From Tigriopus japonicus (Eukaryota > Arthropoda > Copepoda > Harpacticoida > Harpacticidae), in assembly GCA_010645155.1 (NCBI GenBank), contig CM021314.1:4059957-4123956 (forward strand): DNA of 64,000 nt, in the 5' to 3' direction. This document shows, in pieces, positions 11,143 to 22,440 of this stretch. Within the stretch, counting starts at the first letter, position 1; each line of letters opens with the position of its first letter. Below the pieces are notes generated by a model that was not told where the DNA came from, searched no databases, and was given only the letters and a program-made list of their open reading frames with translations. Position numbers and translations under genes: made by a program.

Positions 11143-11257
11143 ACATGGCAAGTGCACCTGTACAAGAGAAATCTTCCGATAACGCACAAGCGTTAGCTAA
11201 GGTCTACAAATCTTGGTTAACTCGCCGTTGCAATGATTTGCAAGATGCTTGCAAATA
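11143..11257 (+). pseudogene. Possible mag-like gag N-terminal scrap
   Basis: The frame begins MASAPVQEKSSDNAQ and contains ALAKVYKSWLTRRCND, then a stop. The pattern resembles the gag starts of elements A (SYRAYKGHLTRA) and E (SLKGYKGHLTRV). No LTR or primer site is seen beside it. It is probably a worn fragment; chance similarity cannot be excluded. Confidence 0.3.
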
Positions 11258-11259
11258 AG

Positions 11260-12023
11260 TGAAGGATAACCCTTCGAAATATGCCACTTCACAAGTTGAC
11301 ACACCACCACACCCATTAAAATCTCGAAAACAAAATCGGACACGGAATCTTGCCTCAAATCTGGACAGAGAAGCCAATTAGATTGTGTTTGGTCTGGTTC
11401 ACGAGTTATTTTTGTGTTCAATTGTGCCATAAAAATGTTTATAAAGTTTGAAATATTGCTCATGGCTCCTATTGTTCTTTTGCTTGAAACTTTTGTTCTG
11501 AATGAGACAGTTTTGCCATAAATTCCAAAATATAACCTAGATTTAAGATGAATTACCCAAAACATCATGCAATTTTTGGATAAAACACACCAGGCAGCAT
11601 GTTTAATTAACGGAACTTAACAAAGTATACATTTTTGGCTCACACTAAAGATGTGACAGGTTTGCTGGCAACTTCTCAAACATTTAACAGGAAGTGCGCA
11701 GGCGTACTTTTCAATCATGATGGCAACATTACTTCCTCGTTCAAAACGTGCTCAAAACGAACGCGACATCATCATCTTCCTCATCATCATTCATAATGGA
11801 AGGTCTTGATAGAGCTCGATCCGGGCTCTGTCTCATTTGTTTTGACAGGAGTGCCGTTCCAATTGCCTGATTCTTTTTGACAACCTAGTGAGGAAGTACG
11901 TCGTCCAAGGCTACTCCCTTAATTATTCCAGGTTACCTTCCGGTCTTTGCAGCAAATGTTCGCAAAAATTGCGGAGCTTTCCCGCAATGGATTTCAGCCC
12001 GGTGTTGCCGGAATTTGTTATGT
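11260..12023. other. No gene recognised
   Basis: AT-rich flank of element E containing only short frames. No RNA gene or repeat recognised. Confidence 0.5.
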
Positions 12024-12189
12024 TGTTATGTTATGGACGCGAGTGACGGACGCACGATGTGTACTCGGTGAAGCTCTATTGCAAACTGCTTTATATCGGG
12101 AGTTGGGGCATGGATACAGAAGTATCGTATATACAGAGTAAGCATATATGAGTAACAGGAGAGCATGAGTCATAAGGAATAACACTACA
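12024..12189 (-). repeat. 3' LTR of element E
   Basis: On the minus strand it starts TGTAGTGTTATTCC and ends CATAACATAACA. It matches 27156-27316 with one 1-bp length difference in the stretch compared. Its start resembles the LTR of element V (TGTAGTGGAACC). Confidence 0.85.
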
Positions 12190-12218
12190 TCTCCCCCCAA
12201 ATTATATGAATACATGAT

Positions 12219-12475
12219 TTAGATATTCGCCCAAGTAAAACTTTCCGGCGTAGGGACCGCATTGGTAATATCTTCAAAACGATCTTCAACGAGCGGTTGG
12301 ATGTTGCGGCGAAGTTGGGGTGGTGGAACAAAACACTGTTCACCATTATACCACGGTAAAGCACTACGTGGGTGTCGGAGCTTTATACAACGCTTATAAA
12401 CAACACAGTACACAAGCACTAACACCACCAGGATGACAAGTCCCATTTGGGCTGTGTTCCACGTCCTGGGGTTGA
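12219..12475 (-). pseudogene. Envelope-like C-terminal remnant of element E
   Basis: Directly upstream of the polypurine tract and 3' LTR, the frame ends in a strong membrane segment (VILVVLVLVYCVVY), followed by a basic stop-transfer stretch (KRCIKLRH) and a tail of about 50 residues. This place and shape are typical of the transmembrane end of an LTR-retroelement envelope protein, which would anchor a fusion glycoprotein. The ectodomain is missing and only about 110 bp separate this piece from the integrase end. The envelope assignment is inferred from position and topology only. Confidence 0.5.
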
Positions 12476-12588
12476 TAAATTATCTCTTGAGAAGGGCTTG
12501 CTCCCATGGCGGATGGTGAAGATGAAGTGATCTCACCAAGAGAATTGTTTTTCTCTTAATCGTGCAATTCTCCTTGGAACGACCTCCT

Positions 12589-15500
12589 CTATTCCTGACT
12601 CCACAGGAACTTGACGCCTTGGGCCAAAATCATATGAAACATCTCTAGGCAAATCCTATTTCGTAGAGATGTATGTCCGTCATCCATACGAATCACATAT
12701 GAACAACCAGATGGCCTGATTGATTCAATCGTTCCCATGTCTTTCCAAGTTTTAAGGACTGGATTTTGAACTCGTACTCGACCAATTTCGAGAAGGGATA
12801 AGGGTTGAGTATGACGATCGAACGTGATCTTCGTTGCTTTTTGAACTCGTTTTCTCATTCGAGTGGCGCTCCCTTCATCCATAAAACCAACTGCTTTGGG
12901 TAAAGTAGCCAGGAAACCTCTCTGTCTACGTCCCAAAAAGAGTTGTGACGGGGAAATACCATCCGCCCGGGGAATATTTCTCCAAGTGGCTAATGCCTTG
13001 TCCATCAAGGATGAATCGCCTTTGCACTTGAAGTAAAGGTCCTTTATCTGTTTAACCGCAGATTCTGCCAAACCATTACTTTGGGGATTATATGGTGAGG
13101 ACAGTTCGTGAATAACGTTGTTGTCGCAACAAAACTTTTTAAATTCACTTCGAAATTGTGGGCCTCCATCCATACAAATAAATCGTGGGAAGCCATATTG
13201 GAGGAAAATTTTCATCAGAATTTTCATGATAGCTTCGGTTTTCAACGAATGTAATTGAAATTGGAAGGGCCAGCCAGAATATCTGTCAACTACAACAAAA
13301 TGGTGCCGTCCAGAATATTCAAAGAGGTCCGCAGCAATTTGGTCCATGGGCCCCGTAGCTTGGTTCATCTCATGGAGAGGTTTTCGCTGTTGGGTCGGTC
13401 GTCGAATTTGGCAGATCTCGCAACAATCAATCATGATTTTGATATCATTATTGATGCCCGGCCAATAGTAAAGTTGCTGAGCGGCTTTCCTCGTTTTCAC
13501 TATTCCTGTGTGAGGTAAGTGAAATAGGCGGAGAACCTCCGCGCGACACGCTAAGGGGATTACCATCCTTGTGTTGTCCAAGATGAGAAGATTTGACTCC
13601 TCAAGCAATGAAAGACCGTCTCACACGGTTGCATAAGGGCGTGCTGGGTGTGTCGGAGATAACTCCTCGATCTTTAAATGTTGGCGAAAAGCATGCACAA
13701 TTTCTCGATAAATTGGATCTTGCAACACTGCATCAAATATAAATTTGAGACTTGGATCGTTCATGGTGGAAGTCAGAGGCCCATTAAGTGTCAAAACCAT
13801 TTCCTTCTTCTCGGGTGCTGCAAAGACAGGTGCACGAGAAAGGGCGTCCGCTATCAAATGGGTTTTGCCTGCGGCCCAAGACACATGAAACGAATAGGTG
13901 GATAACTTCTCCCTAAAACGTAGAAGGCGAGAATTATGAACGTCATCCAAAGGTTTGTCGAAAATACCGACTAAGGGGCGGTGATCAGTGATCACGCCGA
14001 ACGTAATGTTGCCAAGCAAATAATGGCGACATTTTTGAATGGCCCATGCCATGGCCAGACACTCAAGTTCTACGGTGGCATATCTCGATTCTGTCGGGGT
14101 AAGTGCACGGGAACCGCATTGGATGAGGCGTATCTCATCATGATGACCACGTTGGATAAGGGCAAATCCCAAGCCCTGCAATCTTGAAGCATCGGTAAGT
14201 AATTCTGTCCTTAGCTGAGGATCAAAATATTGAACAAGCGATGCTGAAGTGAGCACCGTCTTCGCTTTTTCAAAGACCAACTTGTGTTCTGGTAGCCACT
14301 GAAAGACCACATCTTTTTAAGTAAGTCACAAAGATCACTTGTCACATGTGCCAAATCAGGGATGAACGCTCCCAATTGATTTGCCAGTCCCAAAAAGGAA
14401 CGAAGTGAAGTAAGGTCCTTTGGTTCAGGGAAATTGCTGATTGCAGACAATTTTGTCGGGTCGGGCCGAACCCCTTTCGCGGATACAACAAAACCAGCAA
14501 ACTTCACTTCTTGTCCAAAAGCAAATTTCTTCTTGGAAATAGTAATACCATGGGTACAACATCTTTCCAACACTGATCGAATTCTCTTATAGAGAACCTC
14601 AGGAGTTGGTGCCTGAACGAGAATGTCGTCCACGAGCTTGAACACACCAGGTAGACCTTTAATTGCATCGTCTGACCTGTGACACCATTCGTCAGAACTT
14701 GCATTGAGTCCCATGGGGGCTCTATTGTAATGGAATCTACCATTAGGAAGCAAGAACGTGGTGAGGAGAGAACTTTCCTCGTCCAAAGGAATCTGAAAAT
14801 GTCCTTGGACCGCATCCAACTTTGCAAAAAATTGGATGTATGATCAATACTATTGATGATATCCCTACTCGCAGGGAAAGGATGTATAGGCCGTTTGACG
14901 AACTTGTTGAGCTGCGAAAAGTCCGTGACCAAACGTACACCGGCCTTACCATCTCCCTTGGGCACAAAAAATGCGGGGCTGATCCAATCGGTTGGAGCAG
15001 GTGGGAAAGGTGAAATAATGTCGGAATCGATCAATTCTTGCGTGAGAAGATCGGCTTCCTCCTTCATGTGTAAAGGTGCTGGGCGTGCCGTGAGTACCCT
15101 ACGTGGTTCAATGTCGACGTCACGAAGATGTATCTTCATCGGAGGGCCCTTCATATGTCTCTTCGACAAATCGTTCCTTAAGACATCTTTGAAGTCTTCA
15201 AAAATTAGACTCATATCCAAATCTTGATGGTGTTGTTCCATCATTGCAGCTTGAGCGCGTGAGTCAACTTGCGCCTTTGGAAAATCTTCCAGTATGACCT
15301 TTAATCTTTGCAGATCTTTCCAACCCACAAATAGGTCTTTCTCAACATCTGAACAGGAGATTGCTGTCACATCGATTTCTGCAGAACCATCGATGGAGAG
15401 ACCAAACTCCACAAGTCCCTCGCAAGCCAAGGTGCTGCCGTTTGCCGCGGTTAACTGGACGTCTTGCTGACTGGCGGGCAGTCTGTATTTCTTAACCAAA

Positions 15501-15621
15501 TGCGTAGATATAATAGTCCGTGTTGCTCCTGTATCTGGCAGGGCGTTAAAGGTGAATTTCTTGCCTTTTGACGGTTTTATATGAACCAAGAATCTTGGTG
15601 TAGGATGATGGACAACAGCAT
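12589..15621 (-). pseudogene. pol of element E: protease, reverse transcriptase, RNase H, integrase
   Basis: From the gap edge at 15621 the minus-strand frame gives a retropepsin with LPDTGATRTIIS. The reverse transcriptase follows, with LDAVQGHFQIPL and the catalytic box LVDDIL. RNase H carries LTDASRLQGLGFAL and ITDHRPLVG. Integrase (13608-12589) has CCEICQ, ADLFEYSG, MDGGPQFRSEF and QSNGLAESAVK. The frame changes within 14504-14819 and again near 14211-14310, and a TGA lies in frame at 13621-13623. The protease resembles that of A and C, not that of D. I therefore assign this pol to E rather than to the D-like gag at 16577-17454. Confidence 0.8.
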
Positions 15622-16576
15622 NNNNNNNNNNNNNNNNNNNNNNNNNNNNNNNNNNNNNNNNNNNNNNNNNNNNNNNNNNNNNNNNNNNNNNNNNNNNNNN
15701 NNNNNNNNNNNNNNNNNNNNNNNNNNNNNNNNNNNNNNNNNNNNNNNNNNNNNNNNNNNNNNNNNNNNNNNNNNNNNNNNNNNNNNNNNNNNNNNNNNNN
15801 NNNNNNNNNNNNNNNNNNNNNNNNNNNNNNNNNNNNNNNNNNNNNNNNNNNNNNNNNNNNNNNNNNNNNNNNNNNNNNNNNNNNNNNNNNNNNNNNNNNN
15901 NNNNNNNNNNNNNNNNNNNNNNNNNNNNNNNNNNNNNNNNNNNNNNNNNNNNNNNNNNNNNNNNNNNNNNNNNNNNNNNNNNNNNNNNNNNNNNNNNNNN
16001 NNNNNNNNNNNNNNNNNNNNNNNNNNNNNNNNNNNNNNNNNNNNNNNNNNNNNNNNNNNNNNNNNNNNNNNNNNNNNNNNNNNNNNNNNNNNNNNNNNNN
16101 NNNNNNNNNNNNNNNNNNNNNNNNNNNNNNNNNNNNNNNNNNNNNNNNNNNNNNNNNNNNNNNNNNNNNNNNNNNNNNNNNNNNNNNNNNNNNNNNNNNN
16201 NNNNNNNNNNNNNNNNNNNNNNNNNNNNNNNNNNNNNNNNNNNNNNNNNNNNNNNNNNNNNNNNNNNNNNNNNNNNNNNNNNNNNNNNNNNNNNNNNNNN
16301 NNNNNNNNNNNNNNNNNNNNNNNNNNNNNNNNNNNNNNNNNNNNNNNNNNNNNNNNNNNNNNNNNNNNNNNNNNNNNNNNNNNNNNNNNNNNNNNNNNNN
16401 NNNNNNNNNNNNNNNNNNNNNNNNNNNNNNNNNNNNNNNNNNNNNNNNNNNNNNNNNNNNNNNNNNNNNNNNNNNNNNNNNNNNNNNNNNNNNNNNNNNN
16501 NNNNNNNNNNNNNNNNNNNNNNNNNNNNNNNNNNNNNNNNNNNNNNNNNNNNNNNNNNNNNNNNNNNNNNNNNNNN
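15622..16576. other. Assembly gap (955 N)
   Basis: Unsequenced. The flanks belong to two different families: E-type pol on the left and D-type gag on the right. The gap probably hides the rest of element F plus the 3' part of E gag, and its true length may differ from 955. Confidence 0.95.
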
Positions 16577-17454
16577 ATATATTTTCGGGCATCATCAAAG
16601 GTCAATGGATTGCGCTCCATCGTTTTGGCCTTATCAGAATCGTTCTTCATGCCCTGTAATAATAAAGCAATAAGGAGACGATCCTCTGTTACCTTGGATG
16701 CATCTGCATAATCCGCCAATTCTCTGATTGCGTTGCAGAAAGAGGTATAGTCTTGCCCCTCCTTCTGGCGAACGGCGAGAAGGTCACGCAAGTCGAGATG
16801 GACGTTGCGGAGGCTGCGGAGGTGATCCTCAAGGATGTCCAAAATCTCATTGACGGTACGCCCTGTATCCATTCTGATCCCAAGTGAATGGTTGACGATC
16901 CTCAGGAAACCAGAGCTACAACATTCCCAAAACAAGCCGACTTGGATTTGTTGCTCACGTTGATCTAAAGAGGTGAGACGAGCATAATTAACCCAAAGAG
17001 GTCGCCACCTCGTAAATGACTTGTGATCTGTATCCTCTTGTAGAGTCGGAGGTCTCTTGGGGTCGAGTTTGGGCAACGGAGGAATGCTTGACCCGGAACC
17101 ACGAATTGGAACAGGCTGGCTACTCCTGACTACTTGAAGATTTGAAGCATCCACGTCTCTACGAAAACCAATGATCAAAGATTTTGCCTTAAAAAAGGCG
17201 TTAGTGTGTTCGTCCACGGCCGGATCTGCATCCTTCGCATCGGCATCCGGATGGCAGATGACTTGATCTTCAGCATGCAAATATTTTTGGAGACGGTCGT
17301 CCCAATGTCCCAAAAAGCTTTCCAAGAGAATCGGATCCTCACCTGGAGTATGATCGTCCAGTGCTGCCTTGGCCGATTTCCGCGCCCTAGTCAGGGCGCT
17401 CTTAAAGCCACTCCGACTCGCCTTTAATAAGGCAATTTCGTCCCTCTTAGACAT
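16577..17454 (-). pseudogene. gag of element F (partial)
   Basis: A start at 17454 gives MSKRDEIALLKASRSGFKS, which aligns with the start of D gag (MASRDDLLPLKASRRGYKG). An earlier in-frame ATG at 17526 exists but has no counterpart in D. Shared landmarks with D include DQVICHPDAD, LFWECCSSGFLRI, HSLGIRMDTGRTVNEI, DHLRSLRNVHLDLRDLL and LLIALLLQGMK. The frame is open from 17454 into the gap. It would encode the structural protein of a retrotransposon particle. Zinc knuckles and pol are not visible; they lie in the gap or have been lost. Confidence 0.75.
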
Positions 17455-17685
17455 ACCTTTGGAAGGAAATAACGGACCGCGCAAAGGAACCAGGGATGAA
17501 GACAATGTTGGCCTCGGAAAGTTCAAGTGATCCCGAATTCAACACGCCAGCTAATACTGGATGGATAAGACCTTGGACGTCTCCACAGATTGATTAATCA
17601 CTAACGCTGATCGCGTTGAAAAAATTCGAACGTGCAGAAACCACGTGGTCGAAAATCAAGATCAGGCCGCAGACGGTAAGTTAAA

Positions 17686-17697
17686 CCGACTGCGCCA
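17686..17697 (-). promoter_or_regulatory. Primer-binding site of element F, tRNA-Ser type
   Basis: Reverse complement reads TGGCGCAGTCGG, immediately beside the putative 5' LTR. It shows that a second minus-strand element starts here, inside E. Confidence 0.8.
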
Positions 17698-17988
17698 TCG
17701 CATGTTCGTGCAAAGTGGAAATAATAAAGGCTTGGTAGTTTCGTAGATAGAAGTATCTTCAATGACATTCAATTCAAGAGTGGTTTATTTTCTGACCGAA
17801 GTACAAGTACGTGCATTCATTGGCTAATTGATGTTCATCATTGTTGCACTCGCGCAGCTCATTCCATCTTCCCAACTTAGTACCATTGCTACCAAGAGCA
17901 CTTGTGTAAATCTGTGTTATCTGCAATAAAAACTTGCTTTGGTGTGCATTTTCAGACATTAAAACCAATGTCATGTACATATCAAACA
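17698..17988 (-). repeat. Putative 5' LTR of element F
   Basis: On the minus strand about 291 bp lie between a TGTTTGATATG start and the primer site, ending CATGCGA. An AATAAA lies near its outer end (gcaataaaaac on the plus strand is not this signal). No second copy is in the window, so the borders are inferred. Confidence 0.55.
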
Positions 17989-18003
17989 CCTTGTAAGCTA
18001 NNN

Positions 18004-18183
18004 GACTTCAACACCTTTTCGAAAGCATTCTTCAAATTGCTATAAACACTTTCCAACTGAGATGCGGCCAGAGATGATGGTTTGTCAACAACAAACTCAC
18101 ACAATCGTTCAGCATCCTTTCGCACTCGAGTTAAATGGCCTTTATAACCTTTCAGAGAGGCTGTTAAGCTTTTAATTTCTTCG
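18004..18183 (-). pseudogene. gag of element E, second fragment
   Basis: The frame continues the E gag after the D insertion: EIKSLTASLKGYKGHLTRVR, then a helical acidic segment, up to a 3-base gap at 18001. It resembles element A gag (SYRAYKGHLTRA). Its first codons pair with the gag start at 27023-27038. The two parts were separated when D inserted with duplication CTTCG. Confidence 0.75.
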
Positions 18184-18377
18184 TGGAATGATTTCACTTA
18201 ATAGGTTTGGTGTTATTCTTTCTTTCCTTCCGGTTCATTTTTCAATAACAGTTCCCCGACATTTTATTCCACCTCATCATTCTTCTCTTATTCCTTGTAC
18301 CGTTCACATCACTCATCCAATCACCCGAATTATACATACTCTTTATTATACTTGAGTTCCTGCATACAATCTTTCCG
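18184..18377 (+). repeat. 5' LTR of element D
   Basis: 194 bp, nearly identical to 26829-27022 (for example ttcactta against ttcaccta). Confidence 0.9.
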
Positions 18378-18389
18378 TGGCGCAGTCGG
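18378..18389 (+). promoter_or_regulatory. Primer-binding site of element D, tRNA-Ser type
   Basis: tggcgcagtcgg directly after the LTR, complementary to the 3' end expected of arthropod tRNA-Ser. Confidence 0.85.
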
Positions 18390-18729
18390 TTATTCGTATT
18401 GTGGCCCGTGGAACGATAACCGACTTGCATCGGCGATTTTCTTCCGTTCGTTGGATCCCTCCACCGTTTTCGTTGGATTTCTCCTTTGATTGGTTTCGAT
18501 TTCATCGTTGGATACAATACGCCCGCTCTCTTGGTTGATTTGGATTTGTTGATCAGTGGATTTTTATCACTGGATTGTGGATTATACCTAATATCATATT
18601 CGAGATTATTTCATCGGATCGCTCCAAGCGTTATCTTATATGATCGAGATTGTTTTGGACACATCAGTGGAGCATCCATGGATCAACTTCGTCGGTTGAG
18701 TATCTCGCATTTTTACCATTATTTTTAAT

Positions 18730-19960
18730 ATGGCTAGTCGAGACGATCTTTTGCCTTTGAAAGCCTCTCGAAGAGGTTATAAGGGTCTCACCACGAAATA
18801 TAGGCGTACTGCTTTAGACGCTATTAAGGCTTTCGTTGAAGGCGATGATCCATTTTATGTTGAATCTAAGCTCGAATCTTGGGAAAAGAAATTAGATCAA
18901 TTCCGAAATGCTGAGGATTTGGTTGTATGCCATCCTGCGGCTGATGATAATGACATGGACAAGGATTTGGATGACCATGAGGACGCGTTTGATAGGGCTA
19001 AGCTTAAAGTCCGAGGATTTCGTCAAGATTTTTACCGTGCTAGGGAAGCTAGTTCTTCTGGTGTTTCGGTTATTTCACCGAATATTTCTCCTAATCCTGG
19101 ACTTCCCAAACTAAACATCAAACGTCCTCCTGTTTTGGAAGAGAACACAGATTTACGTTCCTTTTTCCAATGGTGTCATCTCTGGGACAATTACGCGAAT
19201 TTATTGGCGTTATCCAAGCAGGACAAAACTACCCAGGTATCGTTGTTTTGGGAGTGCTGTAGCCCCGGATTTTTCCAGATCATCCAACATTCCCTTGGAA
19301 TCAAGCCGGATACCGGCCGAGAAGTGGATGAAATTATCCAAATGATACGAGATCATTTGAGGAGTCTTCGGAGTGTGCATCTCGATATGCAAGATCTCCT
19401 TCTTGTTAGGCAACAAGATGGGCAGGATTACACTAGCCTGTGCAATGTTCTCCGAGAACAAGCCGATTTCGCGGATTTAGCCAATATTACTCAGGATAAG
19501 TTGTTAATAGCTTTATTGCTTCAAGCCATGAAGAGTGAAGACGACAAGATGAAGGTTATGGAGTGCAACCCGTAATCTTTTGATGAAGCTCGTCATCAAA
19601 TTTTCGAGCTGGAGACGTCCCGTCATGGGGCGAAGGGTATGTCGCAGGCTCCTCATCACGTTTTCGCGTCTCGATCCAAGTCCCATTATCGTTCTCAGAA
19701 AGATTTCAAATAAGTCAAAAAATCGTCTGATGCTTCTTGCAAGTATTGTGGGCGGTTTGCTCATCCCCGTGAGAAATGTTCAGCTAAAAAGAGCCAATGT
19801 CGAACTTGTACTCAAAAGGGTCATTGGGATAAAGTATGCAGATCTCGATCCCTTGACACTAAAGTTCATCAAGAGACCAAACAGTTTTCTTCTTCTCGAG
19901 TTGGTTCTTTTAAATTTCACAAGGCTTCTTCTCACATTTCGAGCACTGTTTCAAACGAGA
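18730..19960 (+). pseudogene. gag of element D, two in-frame TAA stops
   Basis: The frame starts MASRDDLLPLKASRRGYKG at 18730. A TAA interrupts it at 19573-19575, just after VMECNP, and a second at about 19710. Otherwise the same frame stays open. Two CCHC zinc knuckles (CKYCGRFAHPREKC and CRTCTQKGHWDKVC) follow near 19740-19855; these would bind the element RNA. The body matches F gag closely (LFWECCSPGFFQI, HLRSLRSVHLDMQDLL). Single-base stops with no frameshift suggest a fairly young but inactivated copy. Confidence 0.85.
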
Positions 19961-21330
19961 TTGAGATCAGAATTGCACCTGTAGGTTACGGTGGATATCC
20001 GATCAGGATCACATTTTGTGCTGATCCCGGTGCAGACATCTCTGTTATGGGTGTTGATCTCTTCACAAAATCCGGCCTTCGCAAAATTGTGTCTCTCTCG
20101 GACAGTTTGATTGAGGACGTGATTGGCATCAATGGAACATCCATTAAACAAATGGGCATGTTTTCCGCAACTTTATCCATCGGCAATATATCTGCTAAGG
20201 AAATTATGATCGTGGTATGTCATGGATTGAGGGATGCTTACCTCAGTCTCAATGCCTGCAAGGCCCTCACGATTATTGATGGGAATTTTCCATCTCCTAA
20301 ACCTAAAGTGGCTTTGTTGTTGCTCCCAAATCCTTCTCATTCAAAGGCGCTTTTCTGGAAAGATCGCGAATCGTGGATTTCTCAACTTCCTAATGAGGTT
20401 GGACCAGACATCTTCAAAATGATCGAGTCCAAGTTGAGAGATATCTATTCCAAAGTGTTTGAATGTGACACTCTCCGTCCAATGACTGGCCCTATCGTTG
20501 GAGAGCCAATGGTTATACACCTCAAGGTGGCTCGTCAGATTCCTTTTGCAAGTGGAATAATACTTGAAAAAATTCTCGTTAATTTGGTCAAACAAAGTGT
20601 GATCGTACCTGTTGGCGATGTCGCGACAGAGTGGTGTCATCCCATTGTTCTTGTTCCCAAAGACAATGGTGAACTTCGCCTTTGCGTTGATCTCACTCGT
20701 TTGAATTCCGAGGTGAAGAGGAGCATTCACCCGACAAAAACGCCAACAGAGGCTACTTCTGGATTTTCGCCTCAGGATTCTTTCTTCGCCAAACTCGACC
20801 TTGTCAAAGGGTACTGGCAGATGCCATTGGCAAAGGAATCCCAACCCCTCACCACATTCTTGACCCCATTCGGGAAGTTCATGTTTTTGAGATCGCCCAT
20901 GGGATTTGTGTCGACAGGTGATTCATTTTCATTTCGAGGCGATGTGGCCATGGCCGGATTAAAGGTTCACAAGGTCGTGGATGATATGGCTTGCGGTGAG
21001 GAGACCATGCCGAAGTTAGTTCGTACAGTCAGTGATGTCTTGGAGCGCTGCTTGACATTTGGATTGACTGTCAACTCAAAGAAAAGCATTTTGGCATCAT
21101 CTTCGATCAATTTCGTGGGATACCACATCAAGAAGGGAACCATTGAAGTGGATTCTTCCAAGGTGGATGCAATCCAAAAATTTCCGATTCCCGCTACTCT
21201 CACCGACCTCAGATCGTTTTTGGGTTTGGTCAATCAATTGGGCAAATTTCTTCCAAACCTCGCATCTTACACCTCTCCGTTTCGCCCTCTCCTTAAATCC
21301 AAGAATGTTTTCCTGTGGCTACCTGAGCCA
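19961..21330 (+). pseudogene. Protease and reverse transcriptase of element D
   Basis: Continuing the gag frame, a retropepsin-like segment reads FCADPGADISVMG, where the family has D-T/S-G-A; the active-site triplet is DPG here. Reverse transcriptase follows with VLVPKDNGELRLCVDLTRLN, AKLDLVKGYWQMPLAK, the box VVDDMA in place of the usual YVDD or FVDD, and LRSFLGLVNQLGKFLPNLAS. It stops matching the family after VFLWLPE at about 21325, where a large insertion begins. The open frame runs on to 21687 in unrelated sequence. Confidence 0.85.
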
Positions 21331-22440
21331 TGGATATACTTACAGAAGAGGATGCGAAGACAGCTGTTTGCTGTTGTTTTTGAGAGCCCAATGAGGCCCT
21401 CTGGAGTGAACGATAGGGAAGTGTTATGGACTCAATATTCAATATTTTATGCTAAATCAGTGAACAAATTGTCTAGACATCATTCTAGTTTGTGTTTCTG
21501 TCTCTTAGAGATAATTAAATGCAACCCACTCTTGGGTAAATCACGTTCACCACTCATTATCAACCCTATTCAACTTATCCTGAAATACCAATGGTTTCAG
21601 AATATAAGTACCAAACAACACCATCAAAGCGAAGAATACAGTGAGTGCTCCATGAGAGTGATCTGTTCTTCACTGCATTCTGCATAAATAATCAGTGTGA
21701 GGGAATCATCAACAACTCAACTATTAGTTGACCAAAAAATTGTTTAATCTCGTGCTTCCTCTCGGTTTGGCTGATCAAAGTGTTGATATTTGGCATCTAA
21801 TGGATTTCAAGGATTTCAGACGATAAAAATGCTGACTAAAAATGATGTTTTTATGGGGAAGAGTGTGGATACTGTGGCTGTGAGTTTCATTGTTAATAAC
21901 ATGGCCACAGTTTTCTAAAAAGACGCCCAATCTTCATGAAACTTGATCGAAGTATAACTGAACTCGTTGTCTGAAGTTGGTATTATTATATTTAAGTTAC
22001 ATATGCATTTATTCGAGATCCATTCTCCATTTTGTGCCAGATATTGGTCTGAAGGAGCTCAGTTTTGACTAATTCCCGAGAACAGAAAGCAGCATTATAA
22101 AAATGAATGGTAGGAAAAGGAGCGCTATCTAATGCTGCAACAATGTTCTGAAGCGATGTTTGCTATCAAACACCTATTTCTATAGTTTTTTGGCAATTTC
22201 GTTCAAATTCACTGTAGAGCCGCACCGTTTTAAGGGCCTCATTGGGCTACGCGTCAGCTGAAGTTCGCGTCCTGTGGTGAGAGGTTCCTGCCTGAGCACA
22301 CAAAGATTTTTGAGGAGACAAAGCGCGCATTAGTCTCGCCTCCCGTACTAGACATGTACCGGGTGGTCCACATACATTGTCCCGCAGAAAGAAACACCTG
22401 TAGAATCACGAAACCTCAACCGAATCGAGCGGCAAAAACA
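21331..22440. other. Unidentified insert sequence inside element D
   Basis: About 1.1 kb with no similarity I recognise. It begins just after the WLPE codons of D reverse transcriptase. A short frame, MDILTEEDAKTAVCCC, near 21332 ends quickly. It forms the left part of the foreign block that ends at about 25008. Confidence 0.5.

Noticed and set aside
22240..22440. GC-richer stretch left of the fold-back as a coding exon
   Set aside because: No frame longer than a few dozen codons and no splice signals with a supporting motif.
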